64,000 bases of DNA from Callorhinus ursinus (GCF_003265705.1 NW_020312966.1:22966566-23030565); one strand, 5' to 3'. Counted from the first letter of the stretch, positions 35,391 through 47,151 are shown. Made by a program: numbers and translations. The notes: a model not told the origin generated them from the letters alone.

Positions 35391-36500
35391 ACTTCCCCGT
35401 CCTTGCCCTACGCGAACAATCCTGCAGGATCTCTCTCCCAGGCCCTTATACAAGCCAAAGGGTGGTTTTCACCAATTAGCTGCTTATTAATTCGCCCTGT
35501 TACATATATGGTGGAGATGTGCAGCTCTCAGCGCTAAACAAACCAACATGTCAAGAGCGCTACGTTGGTTATCAGCTAGCGAGACTCTCGTATATACCCT
35601 TGATTGATACGCTCCCCTCAGGGTCAAGCTTTCCTGAGCGTACAGTGGCACTGGCTGGAAATGGTACTGGACTGTGAGACTATTTATTTGCCTTAGTTTA
35701 CAGCAGAGACTTAGAGCACCTCCTCTCCAGGCTCCCCGAACCACGCCCCTGTCTGTTTCCCCATTGCTGTCTCACACTTGCCGAGGAAGATCGGTACTTG
35801 GGGGCTGGGGACACGCATTGGGAACATCTTTCCCCGCCGGGACCAAAAGCTGCTGGCGGGATGTGGGCAGCTGGCTCTGCCCGCACCGCATCAGGGGACT
35901 CAGCCCCTATTAACTGCAGCCGTCCTGAGTTCACACTAAGTAGGAAAATCAATTAAAGGAAAGCCAAAGCACAACTTGGGGGAAACCCCCTCCAGTCTCC
36001 GTTTAATATTTCTACATGTTTCCTTTTACTTTAATCAAACTTGGATGACTCCAGCTGACTTTTCCATACACTCACTGTCCCTGCTCATTTGGTCAAGCCA
36101 GGGCGGAAGAAAGCATAAAATTCCTTAGTTGTTTCAGGTCTTAAATGAGTGCAGGATTCAGCATGGTTAATTACACAATGACGCACCGGCCCTCGCGTAC
36201 ACCTATGACCTATTGAAAATAGAGGATGTTCAGGAATTGCTTCTGGGCTCCTTGAAATTTGTGCAATTGTGGGTGTGTGCACACACACACAGACTCTGTT
36301 TCAGGAGTGGTGTGCAAAGAATCAGCCTCCATCGACCATTTTATTACTGTTTGCACATTTGGTGCCGAGCAGCAGTGAGCGCCCCAGCGTCTGCAGCAGC
36401 TCCGGCAATTAGCTCCGAATGAAACAGTCATAAATAGTAATTAGCCATTCCCTCAGTCATGTCCCAAAGCCTTTAAAAAATCCGCAGAGAAATCAATGCA
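35390..36500. promoter_or_regulatory. Candidate conserved enhancer-like region
   Basis: About 1.1 kb, repeat-free, with many CpG and clustered homeodomain-type cores: 'ccaattagctgcttattaat' (35470-35489), 'gcaattag' (36405-36412) and 'gtaattagcc' (36437-36446). It also has a MEF2-like 'ctattgaaaatag' at 36210-36222 with 'tgacct' just before, 'ccattttattactgtttgca' near 36336, and CAGC-rich text near 36369-36400. Frames here overlap on both strands and look like chance. It could be a distal enhancer of an unseen developmental gene. Confidence 0.42.
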
Positions 36501-37490
36501 TTCTTTTCTAAAGACCTATTACAGACACACCACCCACTCCACCATCATTTTGCAGAAGCTGAGGGCAGGGGCAGCATTCCTGACGCTCCCCGGATGCCCC
36601 GGAGCCTGTTCCTGATGGAGATCAGTGCAGCAAAATGAGCAAAAGGGAGGGGAAGAGAAGAGTCATGTGACCGAAGGTCAGGAGAACATTTATTAAGGTG
36701 GGGAGAGATGGGTCTGGAGGAATGGAGAATATGCAACACAGGATCCTAATTAATACAGAATTACCTCCTCCTGGGGCTCTACCTCTCCTCCAGCTTTGAA
36801 CCCCAATGTTGTGGAAGAGCCTCTCTTCTCTCAAGGGTAAAGGCTCAGCAGTGGGGACAGGAGAGGGAGAACCTAGCACAAGGTCTCCTACTAATGAAGC
36901 TCCATCCCCTGTCTTAGGAAAGTGGGTTCTCGGCCTCTGACAGGCATATCTGGGTCCTGTAAGGGAGCGACTGTGGTGGTGACAATTGAGCCCTGTTGTC
37001 ATTCTGTGACGTGCTGAGTAGCCTTGCTGTGATCATTCTTACTCTCTCAGTCGGAGGTCTAGAATGGGCCCGCAAGCTTATCTGACTTCTTCTCTCAACC
37101 TCCATGATGTCTCTTCCCTTCCATTTCAAATAGATTTATGCACAGGAAAACCCCGCTCTCGGTCTTTTAGTATCAACCATCTGGACCATGGTTCAGGCGA
37201 TACCAGTGGCCTGAACAAAGACTTCTGGTGTCTCTTCCATTTCTGCGGTGCTGCAGGGCTTCCTAGCATATGGCATCCGAAACAGACCTGAGCATCTCTC
37301 CCAGCCTTACTTCCTACCATACACTGTAAGTTCTCTGGGTAGCCAAACTGTAGGACTCAGTATCCCCTGAATGCATCTTTTCTGGGTGTCTCCTTGACTC
37401 ACACATATACACACCCCTAGTTCATAGTGCTCTGCTGTTGAGCAACTCCATCCTTCTAGAAGGAGCAGCCTGAGGGACCCAGATCCCTGT
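36501..37490. other. Unique sequence
   Basis: Moderate GC. A 126-codon minus-strand frame (36622-37002) has no recognisable domain. Nothing else supported. Confidence 0.35.
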
Positions 37491-37491
37491 G

Positions 37492-37880
37492 CTGGAACCC
37501 TGACTTTGCAACTTATGAGATGTATGAGCCTAAACTGTTCTTTTGTCCATCTCAGCCAGGAATTCTTTGCCCTGGTTACACATGAGTACCACCTGGAAGG
37601 TTTAAACAACCAAACAAACGTAACCACAACCACTACCCCAATACCCAGACCCTAGTGCAGTGTCCTGAAACCACAGCCTGTAGGGGTGGGTCCTGGTGCA
37701 GGTGCTTCTGAGAAAGCACCTCATATGAGTCTCTTCCTACGTGATCCTGACCATAATTTGAAACTGCATTTTTGCTCACCTGTAAATCAGTGATAATAAC
37801 GGCCCACTTCCAATGGTAACCGTGAATTGTTAATCCTACAACATGGGTAACATGCCTGGAAAATGTTAAATATGTAATCA
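37492..37880 (+). repeat. MIR split by a hAT-Charlie (MER5/MER20-like) element
   Basis: Left MIR piece at about 37492-37545 ('gactttgcaacttatgag'), right MIR piece at about 37765-37880 ('ctcacctgtaaatcagtgataa' in parts). Between them, 37546-37764 reads like a short non-autonomous hAT element ('acatgagtaccacctggaag', 'cccagaccctagtgcag', 'gtgcaggtgcttctgag'). The element carries no transposase. Confidence 0.55.
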
Positions 37881-38059
37881 CTTAGCTGTGATTATGACGC
37901 TATTATCCATTTTACTTCCAAGGCATTTTATCCAGGCCCTCGGAAAGTTCTGCTGTAGTGTAGCAGAATTTACAGGCCTGCTGGATTCTGGACTCCTTGA
38001 GAGTGTTTCTACCTGCCCAGCGCTAGGCCAGTAACTGGCCCAGGAGAGCATCAGCATCA

Positions 38060-38398
38060 TGAATGAGCTGTTCTTCCTTCTGGAATGTTCCCCACCTTTG
38101 CTGCAGACATCAACCCATCATTCAAGATCTATGTCAGCTTCTCACTTTTCCCCTCCACAAACGTTTTCCCATCAGAGGTCAGAGCTCGTGTAGCTCATTT
38201 ACCTGGTGACTAGTATATCTAACCTGGCAACTATTTAGAACAACCCTTCCTTCATGATTTTATATTATTTTAACTTGTTTGGCTATTTTTGGTTTATATC
38301 TTGTCTCTCCAAATAGACATTATGTTTTTACCATTTTTATATCCTTCACAAAGCCTAACATGGTATACAATACATGGCACATATTAAGAAAAATAAAT
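38060..38398 (+). repeat. L2 LINE 3' end, plus strand
   Basis: Ordered L2 phrases: 'ctggaatgttccccacctt', 'cattcaagatctatgtcag', 'tgtctctccaaatagacatt' and 'acatggcacatattaagaa'. Recognisable up to the 3' end. Confidence 0.7.
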
Positions 38399-38499
38399 AA
38401 ATCCTCTGATGATGGGGGAAGGGAATCCTACTTTACTTTTAGTGCAAATGGAAATGGGATAGAAAAGGCAATATTTTTAAAAAATTTGAGCGAACATTT

Positions 38500-38614
38500 T
38501 CATTTCACGGTGGTAGAGTTTGTGACTCTTGATCTCAGGGTCATGAGTTCAAGCCTCACGTTGGGTGTAGAGATTACCCCCAAAAATAAAATAATAATAA
38601 TAATAATAATAATA
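38500..38614 (+). mobile_element. CAN-SINE, old 5'-degraded copy with (AAT)n tail
   Basis: Only the body is clear: 'gactcttgatctcagggtca', 'gagttcaagcctcacgttgg', 'gtgtagagattac', the last being typical of an old carnivore SINE type. The head (from about 38500) is badly decayed. The tail has become a perfect AAT trinucleotide run at 38589-38614. Confidence 0.7.
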
Positions 38615-38689
38615 AAATTTCATGACAATAAATTGTATCTCCTTTGTTGGTAAACACATTATGGGCACCAGATGCCAAACAACAGTAAA

Positions 38690-38885
38690 ATCATACAGCA
38701 GAAGCAATAGAGTTTGGAGACATGGATTCTAGTCTTGGGGCTATTCATACCTAGCTTGATTCATACCTAACTTGAGACTTTGAGCAAGTCAAGTCACCTT
38801 TATGGTTTTCAGATTTTGTAAGAGGCAAGGGTTCTACGCTGATCTGTGAGGTAGCTTTCAGCCCTGACATTCTGTATTGAGGACT
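38690..38885 (+). repeat. MIR SINE with an internal 16-bp duplication
   Basis: MIR order: 'agagtttggagacatggatt', 'gagactttgagcaagtcaag', 'tttatggttttcagattttg'. Inside it, attcatacctagcttg (38744-38759) is repeated as attcatacctaacttg (38760-38775), a local tandem duplication. Confidence 0.7.
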
Positions 38886-40371
38886 CTCCGATGTTTAAAT
38901 ACAGGTGTGCTACGTTGCAGACAGTGAGGCCTTCCCAACAGATAATATTATTCCCCTGAGAATGGATGATGGAATTATACAAAAGAGAGAATCCAGGGAA
39001 AAAAGGAAAACCAGCATGAATAATGGAAAGGGAACAAAGCCAGGAAGAAGCGTGATTTGTGGGACTCTACTGCCCTCCTCAGAGAGAAGGGTGGTAGTAG
39101 GCCGGCAGACGCCAAAGTGGGCAGGGAGAAAGAGGGCTTTTCCGCACCCCGGATACACCAAGCAAACCTTCATAGACAGACAGGATTCGGCTTGGGGTAA
39201 GGTTACTATTTCTGAGATAATCATAGTCCTCTGAGAGTCAGATGTACTAATTTGAAAGCTAATCAAATCATCTTGATAATTATTCCAACCAACATTCCAA
39301 CCAACAATTGCTAAGCCTCTGTCAAAAGCAAAAAGGACAGTATATATAGGGACATTATAAAACCTTATTTCTCACCCTCAGATAAGCTGCACCACTCCCC
39401 TACCTGGTGAGTCTTCTAGTAAGTGCTTGAAATTTTTTATGTAAGTCACTATTAGCTCCTCACATTTCACTGGGTCCTGAAAGGCCCTCGCTGGTGGAAT
39501 GCTGTGCACAGAGGTCTCTTTAAGTCCCTGAGTGTCCCCTTCTTCTCCCCAGGATGAGGGAGGCCGAGCCCTTTCCTCCACCCTGTCGCCGTGTCTGTCA
39601 CACCCTCTGAGTGGATTTCCCTCTTGGCCCACCTTTCTGGACAGATGGGAGTCATTTATGAAAACCCACCTCTGAAGTCACTACTACTTTGTGAAGCCTT
39701 CTCCAACACTCTGTCACAACCAACTTTAGAGATAGGGAGTCGGTGAGACCGTTACATGAGGAGAATGGAATATAAACGTCCACCTCCTTTCCAGAACTAT
39801 CCTCAGACACACCAAAATGAGAGGAAGGGAATAAGAAGTCAAAACCCAAGGGAAGAAAGAAAAAGACAGAAGATCATTTCACTGGAGAAAATTTGTCTTC
39901 AGTAAAAAGAAGAGAGAGTTTAGTGAGAGAACAGTGATAAGGAGCACATTTCCGAAAGGGAGTGGGGTGGTTCTTCACAGGAAAAAAAAAAAAAAAGAAA
40001 GAAATTAGATGTAATTATCTACATTAAATGATCAAATAATATATGCAATGGTAAAGAATATATTAAAAATACATATTATATATAAAAACATAGCAGTAGT
40101 ATGTGAGAATGTAAGAATAATAAATCCTAATATATCATAAAGGTGGCTTACCATTTAAAAAGTAAACCAAGAAATAACTATATATATATATATATATATA
40201 GTTATTTTTTTTTAGAGAATCAAATAAATGCCAGAAAATAAATAGCTAACAAAACTGAAAGTGATTGCCTTTGGGGAGGCAAATATTGATGTTATTGCTT
40301 TTGACATATGCCTTTACATGGGATTATATTAAACTTGCTGCCTGTAATATCTAAGTAAAAAAATTATTTTG
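38886..40371. other. Unique sequence with L2 scrap
   Basis: 'cctctgaagtcactactact' and 'tgtgaagccttctccaacac' (39669-39711) look like a short L2 remnant. The rest is unclassified. AT-rich from 40000 on. Confidence 0.35.
40172..40207. repeat. Perfect 36-bp AT palindrome around (TA)11
   Basis: aaataac (40172-40178), 22 bp of alternating TA (40179-40200), gttattt (40201-40207). The arms are exact reverse complements. Confidence 0.96.
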
Positions 40372-40577
40372 TTTATTTTTAAGATTTTATTTATTTGTCA
40401 GGGATAGAGAGAGAGAGAGGCAGAGAGAGAGAGAGCTCACAAGCAGGGCAGGCAGAGGGAGAAGCAGGCTCCTCACCGAGTAAGGAGCGCCCAATGTGGG
40501 GCTCAATCCCAGGACCCTGGGACCATGACCTGAGCTGAAGGCAGATGCTTAACTGACTGAGCAACCCAGGAGCCCCC
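40372..40577 (-). mobile_element. CAN-SINE, minus strand
   Basis: 'aagattttatttatttgtca' tail end, (GA)n block, and a head ending 'gagcaacccaggagcccccc'. Flanking A-rich text (taaaaaaattattttg against aaaaaaacatttg) gives only an imperfect target duplication. Confidence 0.9.
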
Positions 40578-40619
40578 CCAAAAAAAACATTTGAAGAGAT
40601 AGGTAGAACATCAACTCAT

Positions 40620-40810
40620 CACTCTCTTCTGTCTGAGAGCCCCTACTGGACCTTGGCTTGTCTGTTTGTTATCATCTTATATTCTGTATTGTAACTGTGT
40701 ACTTTGTCTCACCAAATGATCATAAGCTTCCTCAAGGGAGGTGCCATGCCATTTATTTTCTTATTTCTTCCAAGCTTCCCTGACAAGGGCTAGTGAAAAT
40801 ATCAGCATAC
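40620..40810 (+). repeat. L2 LINE 3' fragment, plus strand
   Basis: 'ctgtattgtaactgtgtact', 'tctcaccaaatgatcataag' and 'cttcctcaagggaggtgcc' match L2 3' text in order. Confidence 0.6.
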
Positions 40811-42600
40811 ATTCTGGGGAGTTGTCATGTTTGGAGGGTACCTGGTACAGAAGGTGCCGCTATTCTAGACACCCTGCGATCTGTGGGGTATTCCTACACA
40901 GCAGAGAATTATCCCGCTCAAAACAGTTCGAGCAACAGCAGAGATATGATACTCAGTTTGGTTTCCAGTCCACATGCCAATAATGCCAAGGAGTAAGGTC
41001 TGCAAGCCAGGAGCTGTTTTTACAACCGAGTGCAAGTAAGTTATAGAGGCTGATTAGATAAGATAACATAACCATTTGGTTGGATCTCCAAGTAACAAGA
41101 CAATGGAGAAGTATCGTTAATAATTTTACTCCTACCCTCAAAAGCATCTCAGGCAGTAGCTCTAAGTAAGGGCCAAGGCATCTGTGTGTGTAAAGCTCAT
41201 CAGAATACTCCAGTAACTGTCTGGTTTGGAAATCACCATAAGTTTAGAATTCACTACTAAAGGTGGGTGACCGTAGGAGATAGGCTAAAAAAGAGAATTT
41301 AGAGTCCCTAAAAGAAAAACTCATATCCTACCCCATGTGTTTAGAGCTAATAATCACTGCAATGGGAATTTGCCAAAAAATATTTTTTTTCAGCATTTGG
41401 GTTTGGCTCAGTTAAACTCAGAACAGTTATTGTTCCAGTGGAACCCAGAGCAGCTTTCTGTCAAACTTAGCTAGAACAATATCTGATGTCAGCAACACCC
41501 GATCTATCAAGACAAAACCTTTATTTTCAAATCACTAAGAAAACATGGGGTTTTTGCCATGAGCCTACAGACTTTACAGACATTCTGGGACATGGACACT
41601 GTAATTTCTTCCTTAATACATGAATAATTATGTCTCTCTTTTAAACAAACTGTTCCTAAGAGTTCCATAATAATATCTATAACTTCCAGCCCTAAAGCAT
41701 TGGCCCACAGATAATATTTAAATACAGTTCGAAATAAACATCAGCCTCTGATGTGCAGATTTGTATGGTATTATTAAGTATTACGTTGTCTAGTCACCAA
41801 ATAGTGACTGCATGGCCAAATAAACATTTGAATAACTTCTCTGTTGCTCTATCAAACTAACGAAAGTTAAAACAACAGCATAATATTTTTGCCTGTCAAA
41901 ATAGCAAATACTATTAAACTCACAATACTCTGTGTCAGTTCCCTGCACCAAAAGGTATACAAAAGGATTTTTGTTGTTAGCAAACAATATAAATATCCCG
42001 CAATAGGAGGATAATTAAAGGAACGGACATATAATTATTTAGCCATTAAAACCATGCTTTCAAAGACCGTATAAAGCCCGGGAAAAGAGTCATCATAAAA
42101 TAATTTTATAAGGCAAGGTATAAAAATCTATATACAGTATCAGTCAGGATCATAAGACATACATAAACATTCATATATATAAATATACATCTTTAAAATG
42201 TAGCAACAGAGTAGTATTCCTGGATGATGAGATTATGGACCGTTTTTTTTTCTACCTTCTGAGAGTTTTTCAAATTTTGCACCATGAAAATGTGTTATGT
42301 ATTTTTTAATTAGAAAAAAATAAACTTCTCAGTGCTGCTCAGCAACCCTCAACCACACAGACAGCACTCACCAAGTGAGGGAAACCAGTTGCTCGTGGCA
42401 ATTGCTCAATCCCAGAGAGACTTGAAGGCCTGATTCAATTAGGAGAAGAAAAATCATTACTTTTTTTTTATTCCCCCTCCTCTGAGATGTTTTTCTATAT
42501 GTTGTCAGAGTTCGAGTTAGAGTAAGATATACCACATGGAATACTAAATCAAGAAGAAATAGATCCATTTTACAAGGATGTGTTTTGAAATCATTATTAT
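40811..42600. other. AT-rich unique sequence
   Basis: No gene. Includes a very AT-rich part at 41990-42320 without recognised family. Confidence 0.4.
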
Positions 42601-43300
42601 AAGTGAACTTATTCACTGTGCGTTAGGCTTTAGCAATAAAACAGCACCCTTCTCTCTGTATCTATGACGCCCCTGCTCTGTCTCCACGCTTCTGAACAGT
42701 AAAATAAATCAAATTACCCCAACAAAAAGCATAGTATTCTCCCAAGAGAGGCCCTGTATCCCTCCCTTTATTCTATATTGTGCTTGAATAAAGCACATGA
42801 GACCCGCTCATTGAATCGGTCTAAATATAAAGCCTTTGGAAAAACCAGGCATCCTCCCCTTTCCAAACTCACTTACAATTCCCATTTATGTTAGTAAGAG
42901 CTGTGTGGTGGGATAAGGAAAAACCATTCCCATTATGTTTTATTACATTTTTGTTTTATGAACTGGTCTCTTGGATGATAAATCAGCGCTACTGCAAAAC
43001 CATCATTCTTAGGGAAAACCTCCATGAGATTTCCCTTCTTTGTGCTTTCTGATGGCGTCAAAAAGAAAAATCCGAAAAACTACGCACAAGCCGAATGTCC
43101 TGGGCCTGTTGTGACTATTGTGCTGTGGGTGGTTCCCCAGTAAAAATGCCAGCTGCGTTGTTCCTAATGAGCAGGAACTACAGTTTTGCAGAAAAGAGAG
43201 AGAGAAAGCGCCTGAGGGGCTGTATTGCATTTTACAAATGTGCACTCAGCGGCGGGCAATTAAGCAAACTGGAATCAGACCAGGCTCACCATCAAGTAAG
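42600..43300. promoter_or_regulatory. Candidate conserved enhancer-like region
   Basis: Repeat-free and compositionally balanced, with posterior-HOX/CDX-type 'ttttattac' and 'gttttatgaac' near 42938-42964. It also has 'tggatgataaatcagcgcta' (42972-42991), 'gatggcgtcaaaaag' near 43051 and 'cggcgggcaattaagcaa' near 43250. Overlapping frames of 100 and 120 codons (43095-43457, 43118-43420) use different frames with no domain, so I do not call a gene. Confidence 0.38.
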
Positions 43301-43636
43301 TCTCAGGCACCCAAGGGCTCCACCCAAGGGTTTGGCCCAAGGGGGGCTGGCCACACTGGCATGGCCTCATTTGTCTGCTCCAAGAGGAGGTACACGGATT
43401 TGTACCTCAGAGTTTGCTAATCCTTACCCATCTCCATATAGGCAGATGCTGTGCTGAAATGTGTCTTTTCTATCCATTTCTTTATATGTCATGCCTAGCC
43501 TGCAGTCCATTCCTCTGTTCATGGAGCTCCCGGAACTCAAAGAATTCTTCTTTTTGTTCTTTCCACCCTGGCCCCTTTTTTTTTCTCCATGAACTCTCTT
43601 CCTCCCTATTCTGGTCCTCTTTATTTTCTCCCCTTT
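43301..43636. other. Unique sequence, no feature seen
   Basis: GC-rich to about 43400, then pyrimidine-rich. The target duplication of the SINE nest begins at 43637. Confidence 0.4.
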
Positions 43637-43650
43637 AAAAAAAACCAACA

Positions 43651-43716
43651 TTCTCTCTCTCTCTCTCTCTCTCTCTTAAATAAATAAATAAAATCTTAAA
43701 AAAAAAAAAAACAATT
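43651..43716 (+). mobile_element. CAN-SINE tail, extremely 5'-truncated copy
   Basis: Only (CT)n, AAATAAATAAATAAAATCTT and poly-A remain. Its outer target duplication aaaaaaaaccaaca is found at 43637-43650 and again at 43949-43962, beyond the second SINE. The tail copy is therefore the host into which the next SINE inserted. Confidence 0.75.
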
Positions 43717-43732
43717 AAAAAAAAAAAAAAAA

Positions 43733-43881
43733 GGGCGCCTGGGTGGCTCAGTTGGTTAAGCGACTGCCTTCGGCTCAGGTCATGATCCTGGAGTCCCGGG
43801 ATCGAGTCCCGCATCGGGCTCCCTGCTCAGCAGGGAGTCTGCTTCTCCCTCTGACTCTCTTCCCTCTCGTGCTTTCTATCT

Positions 43882-43918
<37 letters not shown>

Positions 43919-43948
43919 AAATAAATAAAATCTTAAAAAAAAACTATT
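43733..43948 (+). mobile_element. CAN-SINE, arctoid-type near-consensus copy
   Basis: Starts gggcgcctgggtggctcag. It has the diagnostic 'gcgactgccttcggctcag', 'gatcctggagtcccgggatc', 'ctgactctcttccctctcg', 'tgctttctatctctcattc', then a long (CT)n and AAATAAATAAAATCTT. This sub-sequence is the one I associate with panda, bear, seal and mustelid genomes. It is nested in the poly-A tail of the copy at 43651 and looks like the youngest insertion in the window. Confidence 0.95.
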
Positions 43949-44488
43949 AAAAAAAACCAACAAAAACTTCATTTTTTTAGAGCAGTTCTGAGTTCATTGC
44001 AAAAATTAAGGAGGAAGTACAGAGTTTCCATGTACCCACTGTCCTCACACAGACACCGCTGTGCTCCCACACAACAGGCGTACGTTGGTTACCATCAGTG
44101 AACCTATGTCGAGACATCATCATCACCCAAAGTCCATTGTTCACATTAGAGTTCATGCCCGGCGTGCATTCCGTGAGTTCTGACCCATGTACAATGTAGC
44201 CTCCACTATAGTATCATGAAGAATAGTTTCACTGCCCGAAAAATCCTCCGTGCTCTCATCTTACCCTCCCTTACTCTCTGGCAGCCACTGATCTGTCCCC
44301 AAAGTTTGGCCTTTTCCAGAATGCCATATAGTTGGAATTACACAGTGTCTGGCCTTTTCAGACTGGCTTCTTTCCCTTAGTAATATCTATTTAAGTTCCC
44401 TGCATGTCTTTTCATAGATTAATAACATTTCTTTTTAGCGCTGAATAATATTCCGTTTTCTGGTTGCTAGGCTGGTTTATTGTTTGGG

Positions 44489-44810
44489 GGTTTTGTTTTG
44501 TTTTTTGGATTATTTTGTCCTGAACTGTCTTTCCCAGGCTTATTGAGCTACAATTGACATATAACATTTTTTAAGTTTGAAGTGTAGAATGTGATGATTT
44601 AATACACATATAGATTGTGAAATGATCATCACAATAAAGTTAGTTAACATATCCATCACCTCACATAATTACAATTTTGTGTATGTGTGTGTGGTAAAAA
44701 AAACAAAACTGAAGATCTCTCTCTCTTAGCAATTTTCAAGCGTGTAATATAGTATTGTTAACTATAGTCACCATGGTCTATATTAAATCCCTGGAGAACC
44801 ACAGTTTAAG
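44489..44810 (-). repeat. Second L1 3'UTR fragment nested inside the large L1
   Basis: The large L1's 3'UTR text stops near 44488 and resumes near 44812 ('ccactgaaggacactg'). In between is a different L1 3' end: antisense A-tail 'ttttgttttgttttttgg', then 'tattgagctacaattgacat', 'gtgaaatgatcatcacaata' and 'aactatagtcaccatggtct'. This is a 5'-truncated later insertion. Confidence 0.6.
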
Positions 44811-45441
44811 TTTCCATTCACCACTGAAGGACACTGTGGGTAATACCAGGTCTTAGCAATTATGAATAAAGTATCTATAAATATCCATGTGCAGATTTTC
44901 ATGTAGACACCAATTTTCAATTCATTTGACTAAATACCAAGAAAGATGATTGCCGGACCGTGTGGTAAGAGCATACTTAGTTTTCTAAGAAACCACCAAA
45001 TTGTCTTCCAAAAGGCAGCACCATTTTTGCATTTCTTCTCTTTGGATGAGATTTCCTATTGCTTCACATCCTTCCTACCATTTGGTGGTGTCAGTGTTTG
45101 GATTTTGGCCATTCTAATAGGTATGGAGTGGTATCTCATTGCTGTGCTAATTTATAACTCCCTAATGACACCTAATGAGGTGTGTATACAGATCTCTTGC
45201 CCATATTTAATCCTTCAGGTCATTTTCTTACTGTTGAATTGTAAGTGTTCTTTGTGTATTTTTGAAAACAGTCTTTTATTAGATATTTCTTCTGCAAATA
45301 TTTTCTCCCATTCTGTGGCTTGCCTTTTCCTTCTCTTGACATTGTCTTTTGCAGAGCAGTTTTAAGTTGTAATGATGCCCAGCTTATCAATTATTTCTTT
45401 CACACATTGTGCCTTTGGTGTTGTATCTAAAAAGTCATCAC

Positions 45442-45655
45442 TGGGAGCACCTGGGTGACTCGGTAGGTTAAGCATCTAACTCTTGAATTCAGTTCAGGTC
45501 ATGATCTCAAGGTCGTGAGATCGAGCCCCACACCATCCAGCTCCATGATCAGCGGGGAGTCTGCTTGAGATTCTCTCTCTCCTTATGCGTCTTCCTCCTC
45601 TTTCTCTCTCTCTTTCTCTCTCTAAAATAAATCTTTTAAAAAATAAAAATGAAAA
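45442..45655 (+). mobile_element. CAN-SINE, plus strand, older subtype
   Basis: Head gggagcacctgggtgactcg, body with 'aactcttgaattcagttcag' and 'gagatcgagccccacacc', tail 'taaaataaatcttttaaaaa'. Target duplication aaaagtcatcac at 45430-45441 and 45656-45667, inside L1 ORF2/3' sequence. Confidence 0.93.
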
Positions 45656-47151
45656 AAAAAGTCATCACCATACCAAAGGTCATCTAGATTTTCTTCAATG
45701 TTATCTTCCAGGGGTTTGCATTTTACATTAAAGTGTGTGATCTATTTGAGTTGATTTTGTATTCATTGGCGAAGGGTGTAAAGTCTGTTTCTAGATCCAT
45801 TCTTTTGCATGTGGATGTCCAGTTCTTACAGCACCATTTGTTGGATAGATTACTTCTGCTCCATTATGCTGCCTTTACTCCTTGTCACAGAGCAGTTGAC
45901 ATATTTAAGTAGGTCTATTTCTTGGCTGTCCATTATATTCAATTGATTTATTTGTCTGGCATTTCACCTCTTGGTTGTCTTGATTAATTTTTGATTGATC
46001 TCACCATTGTCTTGATTGCTGTGCTTTATGGTAAGTCTTAAAAGTTGGATAGTGTCAGTAACCCAACTTTGCTTCTCTCCTTCAATACTGTGTTGCTGTT
46101 CTGAGTCTTTCGCTTCTTCACATAAATCTTTAGAACAACTTTGTTGATATCCACAAAATAATTTGCTGGAATTCTGATTGGGATTTCACTGAATCTACAG
46201 ATCAAGTTGGGAAGAACTGACTTCTTGATAATATTGAGTCTTCATATCCATGAATATGGAATATCATTCCATTTACTTAGTTCTTTGATTTCATTCATTA
46301 GGGTTTTATAATTTTTATCATATAGATTTTGAACCTATTTTGTTAGATTTATACCTAAGTATTTAATTTTTGAAGGTAATGGAAATGGTATTGTGTTTTA
46401 ATCTCAGATTCCATATGTTCATTATCGGTATAAAGGAAAACAATTGACTTTTGTATATTAATTTGGTATCCTGCAACCTTGCTGTAATTGCTTATTAGTT
46501 CCAGGAGTGTTTCATTGTTGTTGATTCTTTCAGATTATCTACATAGACGATCATGTTTCCTGCAAACAGAGTTTTACTTCTTTTTTCCCAGTCAGTATAC
46601 AATAATTACCTTTTCTAGTCTTACTGCATTAGCTAGGACTTCCAGTATGATTTTGAAAAGCAACGATGAGAGGAAACATCCTTGCCTTGTCCCTAATCTT
46701 AGTAGGAAAATGTCTAGTTTCTCACCAGTAAGTATAATGTTAGCTGTAGGGTTTTTTGTAAATAAGGAACATCATAACTTCCTCATTAAGCTGAGAAATC
46801 TCCCCTCTATTCCTGGTTTACTGAGAGTTTTCACCATGAATGGGTATTGGATTTTGTCAAAAGATTTCTCTGTATCTACTTATTTGATCATGTGGTTTTT
46901 CTTCTTTAGCTTGTTGATTTGATAAATTACATTAACTGATTTTCAAATGTTGAAATAGCTTTGTACAGCTGGGATAAATCACACTTGGTCATAATGCATA
47001 ATTCTTTTTATACATTGTGGAATTCTATTTGTTAATATTTTGTTAAGGATTTTTGCATCTATGTTCATGAAAGATACTGGTCTGTAGGTTTTTCTTGTAA
47101 TATCTTTGTCTGATTTTTTATATTAGGGTAATGGTGGCCTCCTAAAATGAA

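Noticed and set aside
36622..37002. 126-codon minus-strand frame as a gene
   Set aside because: No domain, biased composition, overlapped by other frames. No evidence beyond openness.
43095..43457. Overlapping 120- and 100-codon frames as an exon
   Set aside because: Different frames cover the same bases, with no splice-site context and no recognised domain. Regulatory texture is the better account.
43743..43928. Frames such as those at 43743, 33063 and 52788 sharing similar peptides, as a gene family
   Set aside because: They are translations of CAN-SINE copies and carry no gene.
44946..45365. 139-codon plus-strand hydrophobic frame (and 46488-46922, 144 codons)
   Set aside because: These are antisense frames of the minus-strand L1 ORF2/3'UTR. 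U-rich antisense of an A-rich element gives Phe/Leu-rich peptides.
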